From positions 1-64,000 of the forward strand of contig WHVA01000362.1 in assembly GCA_015179125.1 (NCBI GenBank): a DNA stretch of 64,000 nucleotides. The letters run 5' to 3'. The translations under genes and the position numbers were made by a program. How positions within the stretch are numbered: the first letter of the stretch is position 1; every line of letters starts with the position of its first letter. Shown in pieces: positions 11,164 through 22,694 of the stretch. The stretch comes from Gautieria morchelliformis (Eukaryota; Basidiomycota; Agaricomycetes; Gomphales; Gomphaceae). The notes under the pieces are model-generated. The model ran no database searches. It saw only the letters and a list, made by a program, of their open reading frames with translations, and was not told where the DNA came from.

Positions 11164-13020
11164 ATGTCTGCTCACAACCCCTCCCGCCGCTCCCGTCTCA
11201 GCTGGCTGGGTGGCAAGCTCTCCAGCAGCTCCCCCGCCGTCCCAGACGCATCCGGCGCATCCACCCCCACCGCCCCCAGCGCCTGGTCCCGCTCCAGCTC
11301 CTTCTCCTCCATCCGTCGCGACAGCTCCACCTCCCTCACCCTCGACCACCAGCTCTCCCCCACCGTCTCAGCCGATCCCCCCCGCCCCGCATCCCGGCCC
11401 TCCTTCGGCAAGACCGCCCTCTCCAACATGATGGGCAACCTCTCCAACCTCTCCCTCACCAGGTCCGCCGAGCACGACCGCGGCCGCCGCCATAGCGCCT
11501 CCCAGACCCGCCCCGAGCCGGACGACCCCTCTCGCGCCCGCGAACGCACCCGCAGCGTCTCCCCCTTCTTCCGCCGCCGCTCTCGCCGCGACCCGTCGCC
11601 CCACGTCGCCGCCCTCCCCGCCTCCGACCTCGAGTCCGACACCGAGTCCCTCAAGCTCCCCTCCCGCCCCCGCAACAGCGCCTTCTCCCTCGCAGACGAC
11701 TCCGCGAGCGACGGCGACGCCTCCGAGACCGACGCCTCCGAGGAGTCCTGGTCCGACGGCGACCCCTTCGACGACCTCACCGAGCTCAACACGGAGCGCA
11801 ATGCCCAGACCGTCCCCGCCACCGAGGAACCGGACGGCGCCGACATCGACCCGCTGGGCGAGGGCGTCAACGTCGTCGTCCCCCCCGAGCCCATGTTCCC
11901 GACCACCCTCCACGGCGGACACGCCGCCCGCCGCGGCACCGTCTCCCGCAGGAAGCCCACCGCCCGCCCGGAGCATCTCACCCTGAACACGTCGCGCCCC
12001 ACCTTCCAGCGCGACAGGTGCACCATCCGCCTCACCAATGGCGACCCCCTCCACGCCCTCGCCCACTCCGCCAAGAAGGGCCGCCGCTACGTCGTCGCGA
12101 GCGATCTCAGCGTCGAGAGCAAGTATGCCGTGGAGTGGTGCATCGGCACCGTCATGCGCGACGGCGACGAGATGATCATCGTCACCGTCACCGAGTCCGA
12201 CACCAAGCGTGAGTCCGGTCCTTCCACAGTATGTATCATTCTGAGATCTGCGCAGTCGACCCTACGGACGGCGTCCCCCTGGACCGTGGTGCGAAGCTGC
12301 GCAACCAGCAAGAAGTGCGTCCCGCTCCCGCTGGCCCGTCGAGTATCCCCTGACCCGCCTTGCACCTTGCAGCGCCAGACCCTCGCCTACCTCCTGGTGC
12401 GCCAGGCGACGAGCCTCCTCCAGCGCACCGCCCTCAACGTCACCGTCGTATGCCAGGCCTGGCACGCCAAAAACAGCAGACACCTCTTGCTCGGTACACC
12501 ATACCCGTAATCCCTACATTATCTCCCACTGACCGACCCGCCCCAGACCTGATCGACTTCACCGAGCCGACCATGCTTATCGTCGGCTCGCGCGGGCTGG
12601 GAAAGATCAAGGGGTGCGTTGCCGTCCTCTATCTGCTGGCCGTCCCAACCCCCTCCGCCGTGACGCTGACAGCTGACTTGTCCCCATCCTATCCGCCCCG
12701 CCCCTAGCATTCTCCTCGGCTCCACCTCGCACTACCTCATCCAGAAATCCTCCGTCCCCGTCATGGTCGCCCGCCGCCGCCTCAAGCGGCCCCCGAAGCG
12801 CAACGCGCACCTCTCCCTCCACCGCGCCCGCGTGCCCCTCTCCGAGGCCGCCATCGACAAGGCCCCCAGCAAAGTCGAGAACGACGTCGAGGCGATGCGC
12901 GACGAGATTGCGCGCGACGAGGCAGAGCCCGTCGAGCGCGAGGAGGGCGAGCTCGATCCAGAGGCGGAGGGTGTGGCGGAGGGGTCCAAGGTGTCGCCGA
13001 AGCCGCCTCCCACCGGATAG
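11164..13020 (+). CDS. Universal stress protein (UspA) domain protein
   Basis: Five exons: 11164-12208, 12256-12314, 12373-12493, 12547-12613 and 12708-13020. All four introns are GT-AG and in phase, giving 534 residues. Residues 1 to about 290 are Ser/Arg/Asp-rich and probably disordered. From about 305 a UspA alpha/beta fold starts (RRYVVASDLSVESKYAVEW) and ends near VPVMVARRRLK. The nucleotide-binding signature G-x2-G-x9-G-S/T is present in GSRGLGKIKG with GSTS following. The C-terminal 90 residues are acidic. Single UspA domains with long disordered arms are common in fungi. Members bind ATP or signal in stress, but the exact role here is not known. Very high GC3 compared with the flanking transposons. 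Convergent with the next gene, with 235 bp between stop codons. Confidence 0.88.
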
Positions 13021-13063
13021 CGCGAAGGGCCGGGTGCCACGAGCGCAGTTACTTATACACACG

Positions 13064-13111
13064 ATGACCCCCACGGCTGGCGCAGTTATGACCCCCACGG
13101 CCGGCGCAGTT
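13064..13111. repeat. Two 24-bp tandem repeats in a convergent 3' region
   Basis: The unit ATGACCCCCACGG(C/T)... is present twice in a row (13064-13087 and 13088-13111) with one base difference, in the short spacer between the convergent UspA-domain and Pet127-like genes. No function is evident. Confidence 0.7.
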
Positions 13112-13255
13112 ATACACTTAGACCCCTCGCGGCTAGATATATACTTATACACCCCCACTCGATACTCGTTCTCGTTTTGTTATTACAATGTGACTACAGT
13201 AAAGCGAAAGCGAAGTAGTGGTAATTGTGTCTAGTGTCTACGGGATCTACGTGTG

Positions 13256-16200
13256 CTACAGGTGGTACTTGGAGAAAATGTCGCGGATCGTGTCGACGCG
13301 GGTGTCCAGGGATGAGGATGATTCCTGCACATGGGTCTGCTCGGAGCCGGTGCTATTTTCTGCGCCTGGCCCTGGCTGTGGCGCCGCAGGGGGATCTCGA
13401 TCAGGGAGGGTCGATTCCACTGGCAGATCGGCCGATCCCGCGTCCGCGTCCGTGTCCGCGTCATGCACGCACCGCTCCTCCTCCGCACCCGCCCCCTGCA
13501 GCCGCGCAAAGTGCCCCACCTCTGCATCGCCCACCGCCACGCGCGGCGCCGCATACACCGCATCCGCCTGCACCCGCACGTCGTGCTTGTACTGGTGCTC
13601 GTCCATGTCCACCGCCGCCGCACCGTCCGCCGCGTCCGCGTCCGCGTCTCGCCCGCTCCGCTCCGCACCCGCACCGCCCACGTCCGCATCGGGATCGAGA
13701 TCGGGATCGCGCCCCCACACGACCTGCCGCCCCGCCGCCTCCTCGTCCGCGCGGCTCGTGTCTGCCCGCCCCGCCAGCGCCAGCCGCCGCAGGTGCTTCA
13801 GGTACCTGTTGGGGCTCGCGAACTTGAACCGCGCCGCGCCGCTCTTGCTAGCCTCGTGTGCGTCCGGCGCGTCCGGTTCGCTACGCTCCTCGCTGGGCGC
13901 TTCGGGCTCGGGATCGGGATCGGGCGCGGGATGGGGCTCGGGCGCCTCCGGGTCCGGGTCCGGGTGTAGGCCCAGGTCCAACCCCAGCCCCGCGCCCCAG
14001 TCGACGTTCGCGAGGCGGCTCGCCATCTCGTCCTCGGACACGCCGTCGGGGAGGATCTGCCGGAAGCGGCGCAGCTGCGTCGTCCGCAGCGCCTTGAGTA
14101 TGATCCGCGCCGGCCGGCGGGAGCGCACGATTTTGTACGTCATGTCCCCTGCGCGTGTTCAACATCAGCGAATGCTGGAGCTAGCGGTGGTGTACGTACA
14201 GTCGGCGTGCGCATGGTCGATCGCGCTTTGGCTGCTGACCGGCTCGCCGTCGATCGTGTGCCCGACGGTCACCGTGAACTCCGCGATGGGCCGCACCGCC
14301 TCCGGTGCCGCATCCGCGGGCGTAACCCACACCGTCAAGTTCTTCGCGCCCTCCCGCGTGTCCACGGTACACGTAACCGACTGCGCACGAACGCGCAGAG
14401 TGCATCAGCCGTTGCGCTGCCGAGAATTTACGCCGACTAACCTGCCCGGGGAAGCACTCCACGATTTGCGCGACCAGCACCTCCATCAGCCCCACGCATT
14501 TCTCGAACACCCTGTCCCCGCGCCCGGGCGGCCCCGGCCCATACAGCCGCTCCTCCATCTCGGCCACGGGGACGTACTGGAACCCAAACATCCGCGCCGT
14601 GTTGTGGTATGCCACAAACACGCCGTCCATCGCGCCTATGCGGGCCTGGAAACTGTGCGCGCGGTGAGTATTGGGTAGTAAGCGGCGCACACGAGGACGG
14701 ACTTGTATTTCAGAAACGCGCCCCTGATGAGGTCGTAGTATTCGCGCTCGAAGCTCTCCAGCTGTCCTGTCATCTTGCGGATCAGGTAGCCCGAGTTGGC
14801 CTTTAGCGGTACCGTTAGCTAAGTCTCAGGCCGATTGTGAGAAGACGAACCTGGAAGTTCAGCTGGTCAATACGGATAGGTAACACAGCTCGCGTCTTGA
14901 TGTCGAATATACCGGTACCCGGGAGCCGGGTATCCTGACAGTCCAGCTGCGATCTCATAACAAACTTCGTAGACTACCAAGAAGAATACGATAAGCACGC
15001 TGGGGATAACGAATGTGAATAAACGTCGCCAACTTTCGAATACCGATACGCCTCCTTCTTCTGCACGGGAACCTTTTCGGGATTGGTGTTCTTGCGGAGC
15101 AGAAAGCTGAACTCTTCATTCGATAAAGTCAGGAATTTCTCGGTCATCGTGCCCTGGGAGTTCTTGTAGTAAACCAACGAACAATCGAACGCAGCAAGTG
15201 AGAGTGACTGACCAGCCATAACAAAACATTCTGCTCGGCTACACGTCTGCCATTCGAGTTCCCAGCCCCGGCTTCGATGGCATATGTGTCAAAGAATCGA
15301 TATGACACGGGGGTGATTGCTTCTGCATCTGGAGCTGTGGTCCGTTTCGAATCATCTTCGGCAATACTAAGCAGTAAAGATAGAGGGCTGGGAGGCTCGG
15401 GGGCAGTATCGTTGCCATCCGCAACAACTGGTGGTGAAAATGTTGGTCAGGGGGCTTTACAGCAGTAGGCGAGGCATTCGTCGCACCATCTGCTGAAGAT
15501 GGATTCGCCACGTTTGCGTCTCGACTTCCCGCAATAGCCTCCGGTGGATTATCTGTTAGCTGATCAGCGTGCTCGCGAACAGAAGCGCTGGTAGAACCAG
15601 CACCCTGCATCGGGTCACCGCTCGCATCCAGAGTATGTCTACGATGATGCAACGTGAATGACGCTGGGGTGCGCAATCCAGGAGTGAAGTTTCTGGACTA
15701 CAGTACAGGCTGGCTCAGCTGTCCGTCGGGAGACGATCGGTGGGTCTCGCATACCTCCTTAACAAACGCCATGCTTAGCGTGGAAATGTCGACTTTTCTA
15801 TCACCAGACACGAGGAAATAAATGTGGGCGAGGAAGCTGGTAAGGGAAGAAGTAGACCCTGAAAATTGTTTAGAGTGTCGCAAGGCGAGATTATGCAGGT
15901 CCTAGGAAATGGTAATGTTCAGTGTGGATAACAACAGAGGCATGGTGAGTATATGCACACGAACGCAAGTGCAGACAACGAACCTCGTCCATGCTGCTCT
16001 TGAGGTACTTCGGAAGCCTTTCGAATGCAAAATCGGTGACAGAGGGCATATGTTGGAGACTGGGTGAGAAGTTGAACACACGCGAGTGCGGATCTTGGAG
16101 CCATTGGACGGATTGACTAAGAATAATGAACTTCATATTATTTCGAATAATAATAACTGGCACCCTGCCTGAATAAAGCCCTATCTAAGCCGTGAGCAAG

Positions 16201-18472
16201 GCGCGAAACCGGTCGCTGTTCGTTCGGTGGGGCAACATCTGTAATATGGTATAAATTTAGAACCAAAGGAAAACGACGAAAGAGCAACGTCCGTCGTCTT
16301 ACCCACAAGCACCTGTTCACCAGATGCTAAAGGCTTCAGCACGCCAGAGACCTCACCCTTCAACGCTGCTAGCCTCTTTTGCATTCGTTTTGTTTTCCGA
16401 TTATAGGGGTGCATTGCCGCCAACCTATGGGATAAAAACTCATGTTTCGCATTCTTTTTCATAACGGCCAATGCAGCCTTGAACGCCTTGTTCGTCTTAG
16501 GCACGCCCGACTGTGAATGTGAATGTGCCACAGCTTTCCGCACGAAAGACCCAATTGTTTCGCCATGAGTAGCCTCCGTCTGAAGACTATGTGGCGCCTG
16601 TTCTTTCGCTGGCCTCAACTGCGGTGCAATATCTGCTTCTCTGGTTATAATACGGGTAGCCTTCAAGATGTCATTAAACTGCGCACGTGGCGCAGCTCGT
16701 TGCGAGTCCGCTTGGCCTGATGGTAATAACTTCGATAGTACGCCGAGAAGTCCAAATTTCTCCTTTTCCCTCATGATTTTTTCCTCTTGGGACGTTTGAT
16801 CCTCGGCAGGGCCCTTTTTCGAACGTGGGGTGTCTGTGGGTTTGACATCCTTATCGGTAGTGAGGTCGTGAGGACTATCACCTGATTTATATACGGCCGG
16901 AGACGTAGAGGAAATTTCATGAGATGGCAAACTGTCACCTCTCAGAAGGACCTTATCTCGACGTCCTTTCATCCGTGGCACCGGATGGTAGAGCCCCGTG
17001 GAGGGGAACTTTTTGCTGGTAAATCGAGTAGGCCGCTTCTTTACCCGCGACCTTGACAGCCAAAACCCAAGATCAATCGAGGAAGAAGGTGATGGGTTGT
17101 CGGGAATACGAGGATCTGAGAAGCATGTTCAACAGTAAGGGAGGAAGACGGCAGCATTCTGCTACAGCCGTATAAACAGAACTAACATTTACCGCCCCAA
17201 ACGTCATTCCATTTTTCACCCTTCCAATCTTCGCCTTTCCAACTTTGGCTGAATCCGCCGATATTACTTGAATCAGCGTCTGGGGAGCTGACTTGAGTGG
17301 ATTGAGTGCCCTTGACCGATGGCTCGCTCAGCCCTGGAATATCCCATAATCCGGGGGTGGATCTGCGACGAGGACCATCCACACGTACGTAGGGGTGCTG
17401 CCGGACACTACTTACAATGGTACTGTACTTTCTGATTGAGGGTTTCGTAGAAAAGTTCCTAGTGGCTTTGATACTATTTGAGCTGCAGCTGAAAAACCTA
17501 AGGAGAGGGTTACCTCGACCGTGGCTCGCCAGCGTGGAAGGATTCGTAAAAGAGCCGACCTGGAAATTATTACCATCATCAGCTTCTTCATAACGCTCGG
17601 TTTGTCCATCCGCCTCCCGATGCCCTCCTCGAACCCCCGACAACCCCTCCAGTACACCTCGCCTAGTCCTGTCTCTCTGCTGAATCGCCTGCCGACACCT
17701 ATCTGCACGCTGCCCACTGTCACCGCGCCCATGTGTTATAGGAAGAGGAGAGTGAACAATAGATGAGGTTTTAGATCGTCGTGGTTTTCGAATACGCGAA
17801 TTGGTTCTGGAAGACCGTGGAGCCTTGTCGTGACGGACTTCTGAGTGAGGTCTCTGGGGCCCCAAACCCTTCTCTTCGTCTTTGACAACGAGACCTTTGC
17901 GCTTCGCAGCTCTCGAAAGCAACACGGGGTTACCCTTAAGATACTCAGGCACAATAACTTCAGTAACAGTCTCGGTCCGTGGTGGCAGCCGTGGTCCCAA
18001 AAGATACCGGGAATAAAACTTCCCTCCAACCAACTCGGCGGGTTGTGGGTGTGGGCTTGGGGGTCGCCACCGTTTTCTTCTGCGAACCGTGTTCTCTTTC
18101 GTAGAAGAAGTAGTTGCATTGGATAGCGGAGAGGCTCCTGGAAGTAACCACATGATTATGGTTAGTCTTACTTCCACTCACCACTCCAAGACCACACAGG
18201 CACACCTCTTTTTTCTTTACCCTTGATATAGGACCGTCATTGGCATTTTTATCATCGATACCTTTCACTCTGCCAGCATAAGGTTCCTGAGAGAATGGTG
18301 CTGGTCCCAGACCATTAGTGTCGGAATCCACAGCAATTTCTTTGCCTTTCAACGACCCGTGGTGTGACAAGGAGGAAAAATCTATGTGAGAGACCCTATT
18401 GACGATAGCTCTGGGGGAATACAGGCTGACTGCTCGACGATAGGTTGGATATCCATGGAGCAGGAATTGCAT
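13256..18472 (-). CDS. Pet127-family mitochondrial exoribonuclease homolog
   Basis: Pet127 processes 5' ends of mitochondrial RNAs, and the family belongs to the PD-(D/E)XK nucleases. Fourteen exons can be traced on the minus strand: 18472-about 18206, 18137-17193, 17115-16303, 16238-16164, 16116-15984, 15901-15755, 15697-15461, 15395-15213, 15162-15034, 14964-14851, 14800-14703, 14652-14442, 14380-14200 and 14148-13256, about 1470 residues. Family blocks are clear: LAHGLDRALFRQG, DFAFERLPKYL, SGSTSSLTSFLAHIYF, MRSQLDCQDTRLPG then FDIKTRAVLP (the likely catalytic D-x-K), LESFEREYYDLIRGAF, QARIGAMDGVFVAYHN, and MFGFQYVPVAEMEERLYG. The N-terminus (MQFLLHGYPTYRRAVS) looks like a mitochondrial presequence. 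The C-terminal 200 residues are Asp/Pro/Glu-rich. The exon 1-2 junction is uncertain, and the exon 4-5 junction is one base out of phase. Much longer than yeast Pet127 because of N- and C-terminal arms. Confidence 0.85.
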
Positions 18473-18710
18473 GGACCCAGTGTGTGCCTGACTCCTTCAA
18501 CCCTTGCAATAAGAATGGCGAACGCCGCGATGAAATGTTCTGATTTACCTCAACACAACTCTAATGCAATGCAAGATACAAGAAGCACAGTTGCAGAGGG
18601 ATGTGTGGTGAACCTGACAAGACACGATGGAGACAATTAAAATAGTCAACAGGTTTATAAGGTCTGCTTATGTAAGACCTTATCGTTTTGGACTAACTTG
18701 ACGTCCCTTC

Positions 18711-19701
18711 ATGCCGTCTTTCTTCACGTCGTTGTTCGCTTGGTTTTCGTCTCTTCTTTTTTCTAAGAATGCAGAAATTTGTATTGTTGGTCTTCAGGCA
18801 TCTGGAAAAACGTCCATGGTCAATGTCATTGGTTGGTTGCCATCGACCACCTATACTCTGCGGAGAGACTCACTCCATTACAATGTTGAAAGGTGCCAAT
18901 CAGTTCTCAGAGGAAGTAGTTCCAACGGTCGCTTTCAACTTAAGACATGTCAAGCGCGGTGGTGTAAAGCTCAAAGTTTGGGATGTTGCTGGGCAGCCAA
19001 AGTTTAGAAGCACGTGGCAGCGATACTGCTCAGGAGTGGACGCTGTCGTGTGAGTCTTCCCGTGAAATACCATACATCTGATCTTGAACTCTCCATTACA
19101 GTTTTATGGTGGATTCGTCAGAGGTAGGCTTTTACAAGTTGTCGGCATGTACTCATATATCATCCAGAAAGATTCCTTTCAGACTGCGGCATTTGAACTT
19201 CATTCGCTGCTGGCACAACCAGCACTCTCTGGAATACCTTTATTGGTTGTAGGTTGTTAATTTTGCATATTCCAGTACCGTGCCGAGCTTCCCTTTCGGC
19301 TACACCCAGCTTGGAAACAAAAATGACATTCCGGATCATGCAACTGTTGACGAATTGATTAAATCTTTGTGGGTATTCATGTCCTCGATTTAAAAAAAAT
19401 GTCTTTTACCTGATATGTCTCAGGGAACTTGACAAAATAAGCTCGCGGCCTGTTTCGGTATGTGAGTTGAGCCCCTGAGACAACCAGTTTACAAATGCAT
19501 ATTATATAGTGTTACTCAGTAAGCTGTATAGTTTACTCGCGTGCTTTTCTAACTCAGATATCATGGAAAGTGTTCCATGAAAAGCCAGCATAACCTGTGT
19601 GTCTATTACCTTTCGCAGCTTTCAGTCCAACTCACGCCTCTCATTCGTTTCCTTTTCGCAGCGATATAGTGCTGAAATGGCTTGCTGAACATGCACATTG
19701 A
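18711..19701 (+). CDS. ARL8: Arl8-like small GTPase
   Basis: ARF-like GTPase of the Arl8 group, which acts at lysosome or vacuole membranes in other eukaryotes. Exons: 18711-18831, 18893-19049, 19102-19123, 19168-19248, 19310-19368, 19424-19457, 19510-19525, about 19571-19597 and 19662-19701, for about 185 residues. G1 is GLQASGKT, G3 is WDVAGQ, G4 is LGNKND, and the G5 region is CYSVS. The segment RSTWQRYCSGVDAVVF is diagnostic of Arl8. The N-terminus (MPSFFTSLFAWFSSLLF) is an amphipathic helix without Gly2, as in Arl8 and unlike myristoylated Arfs. Exon 3 is only 22 bp. The junction between the exons at 19525 and 19571 is one base out of phase under GT-AG rules, so either an unusual site is used or the C-terminus is shortened. 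The final exon (LDIVLKWLAEHAH) matches the family end. Confidence 0.85.
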
Positions 19702-20569
19702 TGGAGGTGAATGAATATCATAGGTAAAACAGGAACCTTACAAATGGTGCCCACGGCACAACAGAATTTCCTCTTGGCCTCCTGTTATTTTACTCTTACT
19801 CGCGTGGAAGAGTACCCAATGAAGCTATCCTCGTTGCAAACACGCGCTAGAGTTTCCGGCTTACGCATGCTTTAGATGTTGTCGTATCAACATACTTTCG
19901 CCGCAACCCCATCAACGAGTAATAGTCATCCCCCGTATCACATCGCGTGTTTTCGCCCCCTTTTCACCCCAGGGTGCAGACAGTCCTACCTGCATTTCTC
20001 GGTGGTATCCTTGGGGCCAAATTAACTATAAGCTCAGGGTTGATCATTCGATTTGATGTGGATTTAACCGGAGCAGAGCCTCTCAAAGGACTTCATCGTC
20101 GCAAGGACTGTGCATGATTGGGGTAGTATATGAGGCAGACAGCTCTTTGCTATCCCGGCTTATTTGTTGGTGGTCATGGTACGTTCACCGCCAATTGTAT
20201 GTTCCTTTTTTTTTGGTTATTGTTGGTGCTGTTGTTATTGTTTTATAATGGTATCATCAGTCAGACCCTCGGGGTGTTGTTAACACCAGCACAGGCCGTG
20301 ACTTATCGGTAATGTTTATTCAGACATGCTCATATCTCGTCTATTACGGTCGTTCCCCAATTCTTTGTCTTGCTTGTGGGATATTATATTGTCTCTCTCA
20401 TGGGGCGAGGCAGTCTTCTGCCTCCTAGCGTAAGGCATACCAGGTGTCTCCCGTCAACATCCCAGCCACATCATTACCCCATATACTGCTTGCTCCGGAA
20501 TCTAGCTTGCGGCTACCGATGATGTTTATGGACCTCTTCTGGACTCTTGCATGCCTCTCATTGTTGACC
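19702..20569. other. Convergent intergenic region
   Basis: Lies between the ends of the Arl8-like (+) and C2-domain (-) genes. It has AT-rich and CT-rich segments and short frames only (for example 20130-20312, hydrophobic, unsupported). It probably holds both 3' UTRs. No RNA gene or repeat was recognised. Confidence 0.4.
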
Positions 20570-22064
20570 TCATCGGATACTCCGGGATGTTTCTTGTTTC
20601 TCCTTTCCAGCCGGCCGTCTTTTCTTCGCGCGAGGGTTTAGACCCTTTGCCCGTCTCTTCTCACCCTGCCGCTCTTCCTTCCATCTTAGCAAGGTCTCGT
20701 CAAGTCCATCCATAGCGGTTACCTTCCCCAATGCGCCTAAAATATCCTCCCGCTCGAGCCATTTCTGCAGAACTGGCAATAGCTCTGTTTTAGGTCGATA
20801 AGTTCCCGAATCATTGTCGATGACGAGCTCGTGATCTTTCAGATCGACCGACGCAGGCTCTTCTTGGCCTTCATCTCCGTTGCCTCTGTTGCATTTGTCC
20901 CTGTCTGATATTTTTCTCACGAAAAATTCTCCAGCGAACGCGACCTCCTTGGCCACGTTAGCCTGCATCGAATGCTTGGTCAACAAGTCGACGGTGAATT
21001 CCTCTCCTGTTTGGGTAAACCGCCACTCGCTGTCAAGCGTGATCACGTAGGTGAAAAGACGTCCGGCCATCCCATACGAGGTCATACGCAGGAATTCACG
21101 CGACAGTGCCTCCGGGTGGGCCTTACCTTCGTATTGATCCTGACTCGAGCAGTTCGCTTGATGAATAGCGCCTAAGTCAGAGTCAGCTCTGGTATTCTCG
21201 GAGGCCCTGAATCATCCGTACCCACTTCACCTAGGCCAGCAGCGCCATACATGGTGCTTTTGTCGTACCCATATATAGTACGGAACTGTCGACGAAGAGC
21301 ATAATTGAGAACTCTGCCTCTGATACTACTTTTCTTGAAAAGCGAATTAATGAGGGGAGTATAGCCAACGTAATGATGTTGCAGGCTGTTAGGCGAGGGG
21401 CCTGCGAGTTGGAGGCGGTTCGCGATGAACGTGGATGCACCGACGGTCTTGTTATTCTTTCCTTTAGATGAAGGCTTGTTGGCGGCAGTACCACCACTAA
21501 CAAGGTGACCGATGATGGGGGAGAAATGCCGTGTGTAACTGGCTGTAGATAGTTCATCAGGTGTGATACATGGTACGAGAAAAGGGATCGGCGTCGCGAG
21601 CTGAGGTAGATAGTGGCGTGGTGGCTAACATTACCTCGGGTAATGATCGTCGCGAGATACGTTGCTACATGTGCTTTAATACTACCTTTGCTCTCCTCTA
21701 CCTTGTATTCTACTTCGCCTGTATCCCATCCTTCGTGTAGCAACTGACCTGGCACGTGGTCAGGCAGGTAAATTGTGGTCCTTCCCAAGCAGTCGTCGCA
21801 ACTACCAGGGTTCTCGTCTAGCAGAGCAAGGGCTAAAATGAAACCGGTATCAGGTATGCCACCGACAATCCACTGAGCATTGAAAGTAGGGTTAAGTGTT
21901 CGTCTGAGTGTGGGGGTGCGATACAAGAGAGGGGGCCGAGGACAATCCAGATGAACGCTTGGGACCCTAAGGCTAGCGAGTAGATATGGATCGCAAGAGA
22001 CGTTGCTGAGGTCGCTGATCGGGACGTGTTCTGCGCGGTGAAATGTTATCTCACAGACAAGCAT
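20570..22064 (-). CDS. C2-domain protein, conserved in Agaricomycetes
   Basis: Three exons: 22064-21635, 21542-21231 and 21186-20570, in phase, about 452 residues. Residues 1-145 form a C2-type beta sandwich (CEITFHRAEHVPISDLSN, CDPYLLASL, LNPTFNAQWIV), a module that usually binds membranes or calcium. The middle part has a segment YGYDKSTMYGAAGLADSD. The C-terminal half has FTYVITLDSEWRFTQTG, KHSMQANVAKEVAFAGEF and ELVIDNDSGTYRPKTELLPVLQKWL, blocks I recognise from uncharacterised fungal C2 proteins. It ends in a basic tail (KKRRPAGKEKQ), a possible nuclear or nucleic-acid-binding signal. Exact function unknown. The third acceptor was chosen because only it keeps the conserved frame. Divergent from the Nbr1-like gene, with 630 bp between starts. 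Confidence 0.75.
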
Positions 22065-22694
22065 ATTACTGTAGCAGCAAGCTGTAAGAGACGACTCTCA
22101 ATTACAAAGATGTCATTGAACACAGCCGTACGTACGCGCCGACGTCACCCCTGAAATGGCAAGTCCCGATAAGACAGCGCGACCAGTAGAAGAACTTGTC
22201 AAATACTGTAACTGCATCCGTTTCCGACCTGTTCTATGAGTAAGTGGATGCGCCCTTTCGCTCTCGTTTGCTTCAGTATCTGTTGTCATACTGTGTTGGG
22301 AATTAGCCTGGCGCGCCCAGCACTTCGGTACGCTGACGCGTCTTGATACCGAGACAAGGAGGGTGAGTACAAGGAATGGTGGGGCAGGTAGAGGAGTATG
22401 CAACAGTACTGGCTCTTGCAGACAATAGACCCGTAATATAATTAGAACGGTCTCTCATGCATCTAAGGGTCGCTGCTCACTATCGAAATCAACCTTACTT
22501 CGACCTACCGTATACAGTATAAGTGTCGAGTTCCACCCGCGAGTCTACTATAGGCAGGTGACAGACGTGACGTCACATCAATCTAACGGAGTCGTCACCT
22601 CTTCCCAGCACAGCACCTTGCCGCAGTGCGTAGGTTCGCCTGCGATTGATATTTCTACCCTAGTTTCTCCTATCATTCCTCTTTTCCGCTAACC
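22065..22694. promoter_or_regulatory. Divergent promoter region, C2 gene / Nbr1-like gene
   Basis: 630 bp between two divergent start codons. The last 60 bases before 22695 are CT-rich (TTTCTCCTATCATTCCTC), typical of fungal start regions. A TGACGTCA palindrome (22569-22576, in gacgTGACGTCAcatc) is a perfect CRE/ATF-type bZIP site and could serve either gene. No gene is recognised inside. Confidence 0.5.

Noticed and set aside
11172-12074. 300-codon minus-strand frame opposite the UspA-domain gene
   Set aside because: Shadow of a GC-rich first exon; the plus frame splices cleanly into a UspA domain.
13218-14678. 486-codon plus-strand frame
   Set aside because: Antisense to the last three Pet127-like exons. 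It crosses their introns and has Ser/Pro/Arg shadow composition.
20130-20312. Short hydrophobic ORF as a membrane peptide gene
   Set aside because: Its hydrophobic run comes from a T-rich stretch in a convergent 3' region, and nothing else supports it.
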